Below are positions 63,967 to 64,000 of a stretch of 64,000 nt of DNA, piece after piece. The first letter of the stretch is position 1, and every line of letters starts with the position of its first letter. This DNA comes from Pezicula radicicola. Taxonomy: Eukaryota; Ascomycota; Leotiomycetes; Helotiales; Dermateaceae. The stretch lies in NCBI GenBank assembly GCA_003008705.1, contig PDUO01000060.1:65200-129199 (forward strand). The letters are read 5' to 3'. A program made the translations under genes and the position numbers. Under the pieces are notes generated by a model. The model was not told where the DNA came from and made no database searches. It was given only the letters and a program-made list of their open reading frames with translations.

Positions 63967-64000
63967 CTGGTAAGTAACATTTTTTTGTTGGGGAGGGAGG

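Overview
The window is nuclear DNA of a filamentous ascomycete (Pezizomycotina). Protein-coding genes carry short introns of about 50-110 nt with GT..AG ends. Polyketide synthases, a Zn2Cys6 regulator, HET-domain genes and AT-rich repeat blocks with transition-type (RIP-like) decay are all typical of this group. Gene content fits a leotiomycete-like fungus, but the exact class is inference.

From the left edge to about 33.4 kb lies a polyketide biosynthetic cluster. A non-reducing PKS (minus; SAT-KS-MAT-PT-ACP-ACP-R, no C-methyltransferase) and a highly reducing PKS (plus; KS-AT-DH-psiMT-ER-KR-ACP, no thioesterase) are divergently transcribed from a 1.2 kb spacer. They are followed by an ACMSD-type amidohydrolase/decarboxylase, an MFS exporter, a SnoaL-like protein, a P450, an AflR-like Zn2Cys6 regulator, a class A flavin monooxygenase and a questin-oxidase/AflY-like Baeyer-Villiger oxidase. 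The simplest reading is that the HR-PKS makes a reduced chain and the SAT domain of the nrPKS loads it. The nrPKS then builds and cyclises an aromatic ring and releases it reductively as an aldehyde. The decarboxylase and oxygenases tailor the product, including possible oxidative ring cleavage, and the MFS protein exports it. No product can be named from sequence alone.

The cluster is interrupted by decayed mobile DNA: a gag relic at the left edge, a short inverted-repeat element in the PKS promoter, an LTR-bounded relic at 25.6-26.5 kb, an inverted-repeat element with an internal minisatellite at 28.3-28.8 kb, and a TA-flanked MITE at 34.1-34.5 kb. A broken polyol dehydrogenase at 35.1-35.8 kb marks the right border.

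From 36 to 45 kb the genes are small and orphan. Two large disordered proteins share an undescribed C-terminal domain, and a tandem segmental duplication carries two small genes, one clearly Cys-rich. From 46 to 56 kb is conserved housekeeping sequence (a CCDC137-like nucleolar protein and an AIM6-like phosphodiesterase) plus two uncharacterised genes, one with a decayed, internally deleted copy next to it. The last 7 kb is a heterokaryon-incompatibility (HET) graveyard: a frameshifted HET gene, a Tc1/mariner-like transposon killed by two stop codons, and a second HET remnant. The window ends in the last exon of a short-chain dehydrogenase.
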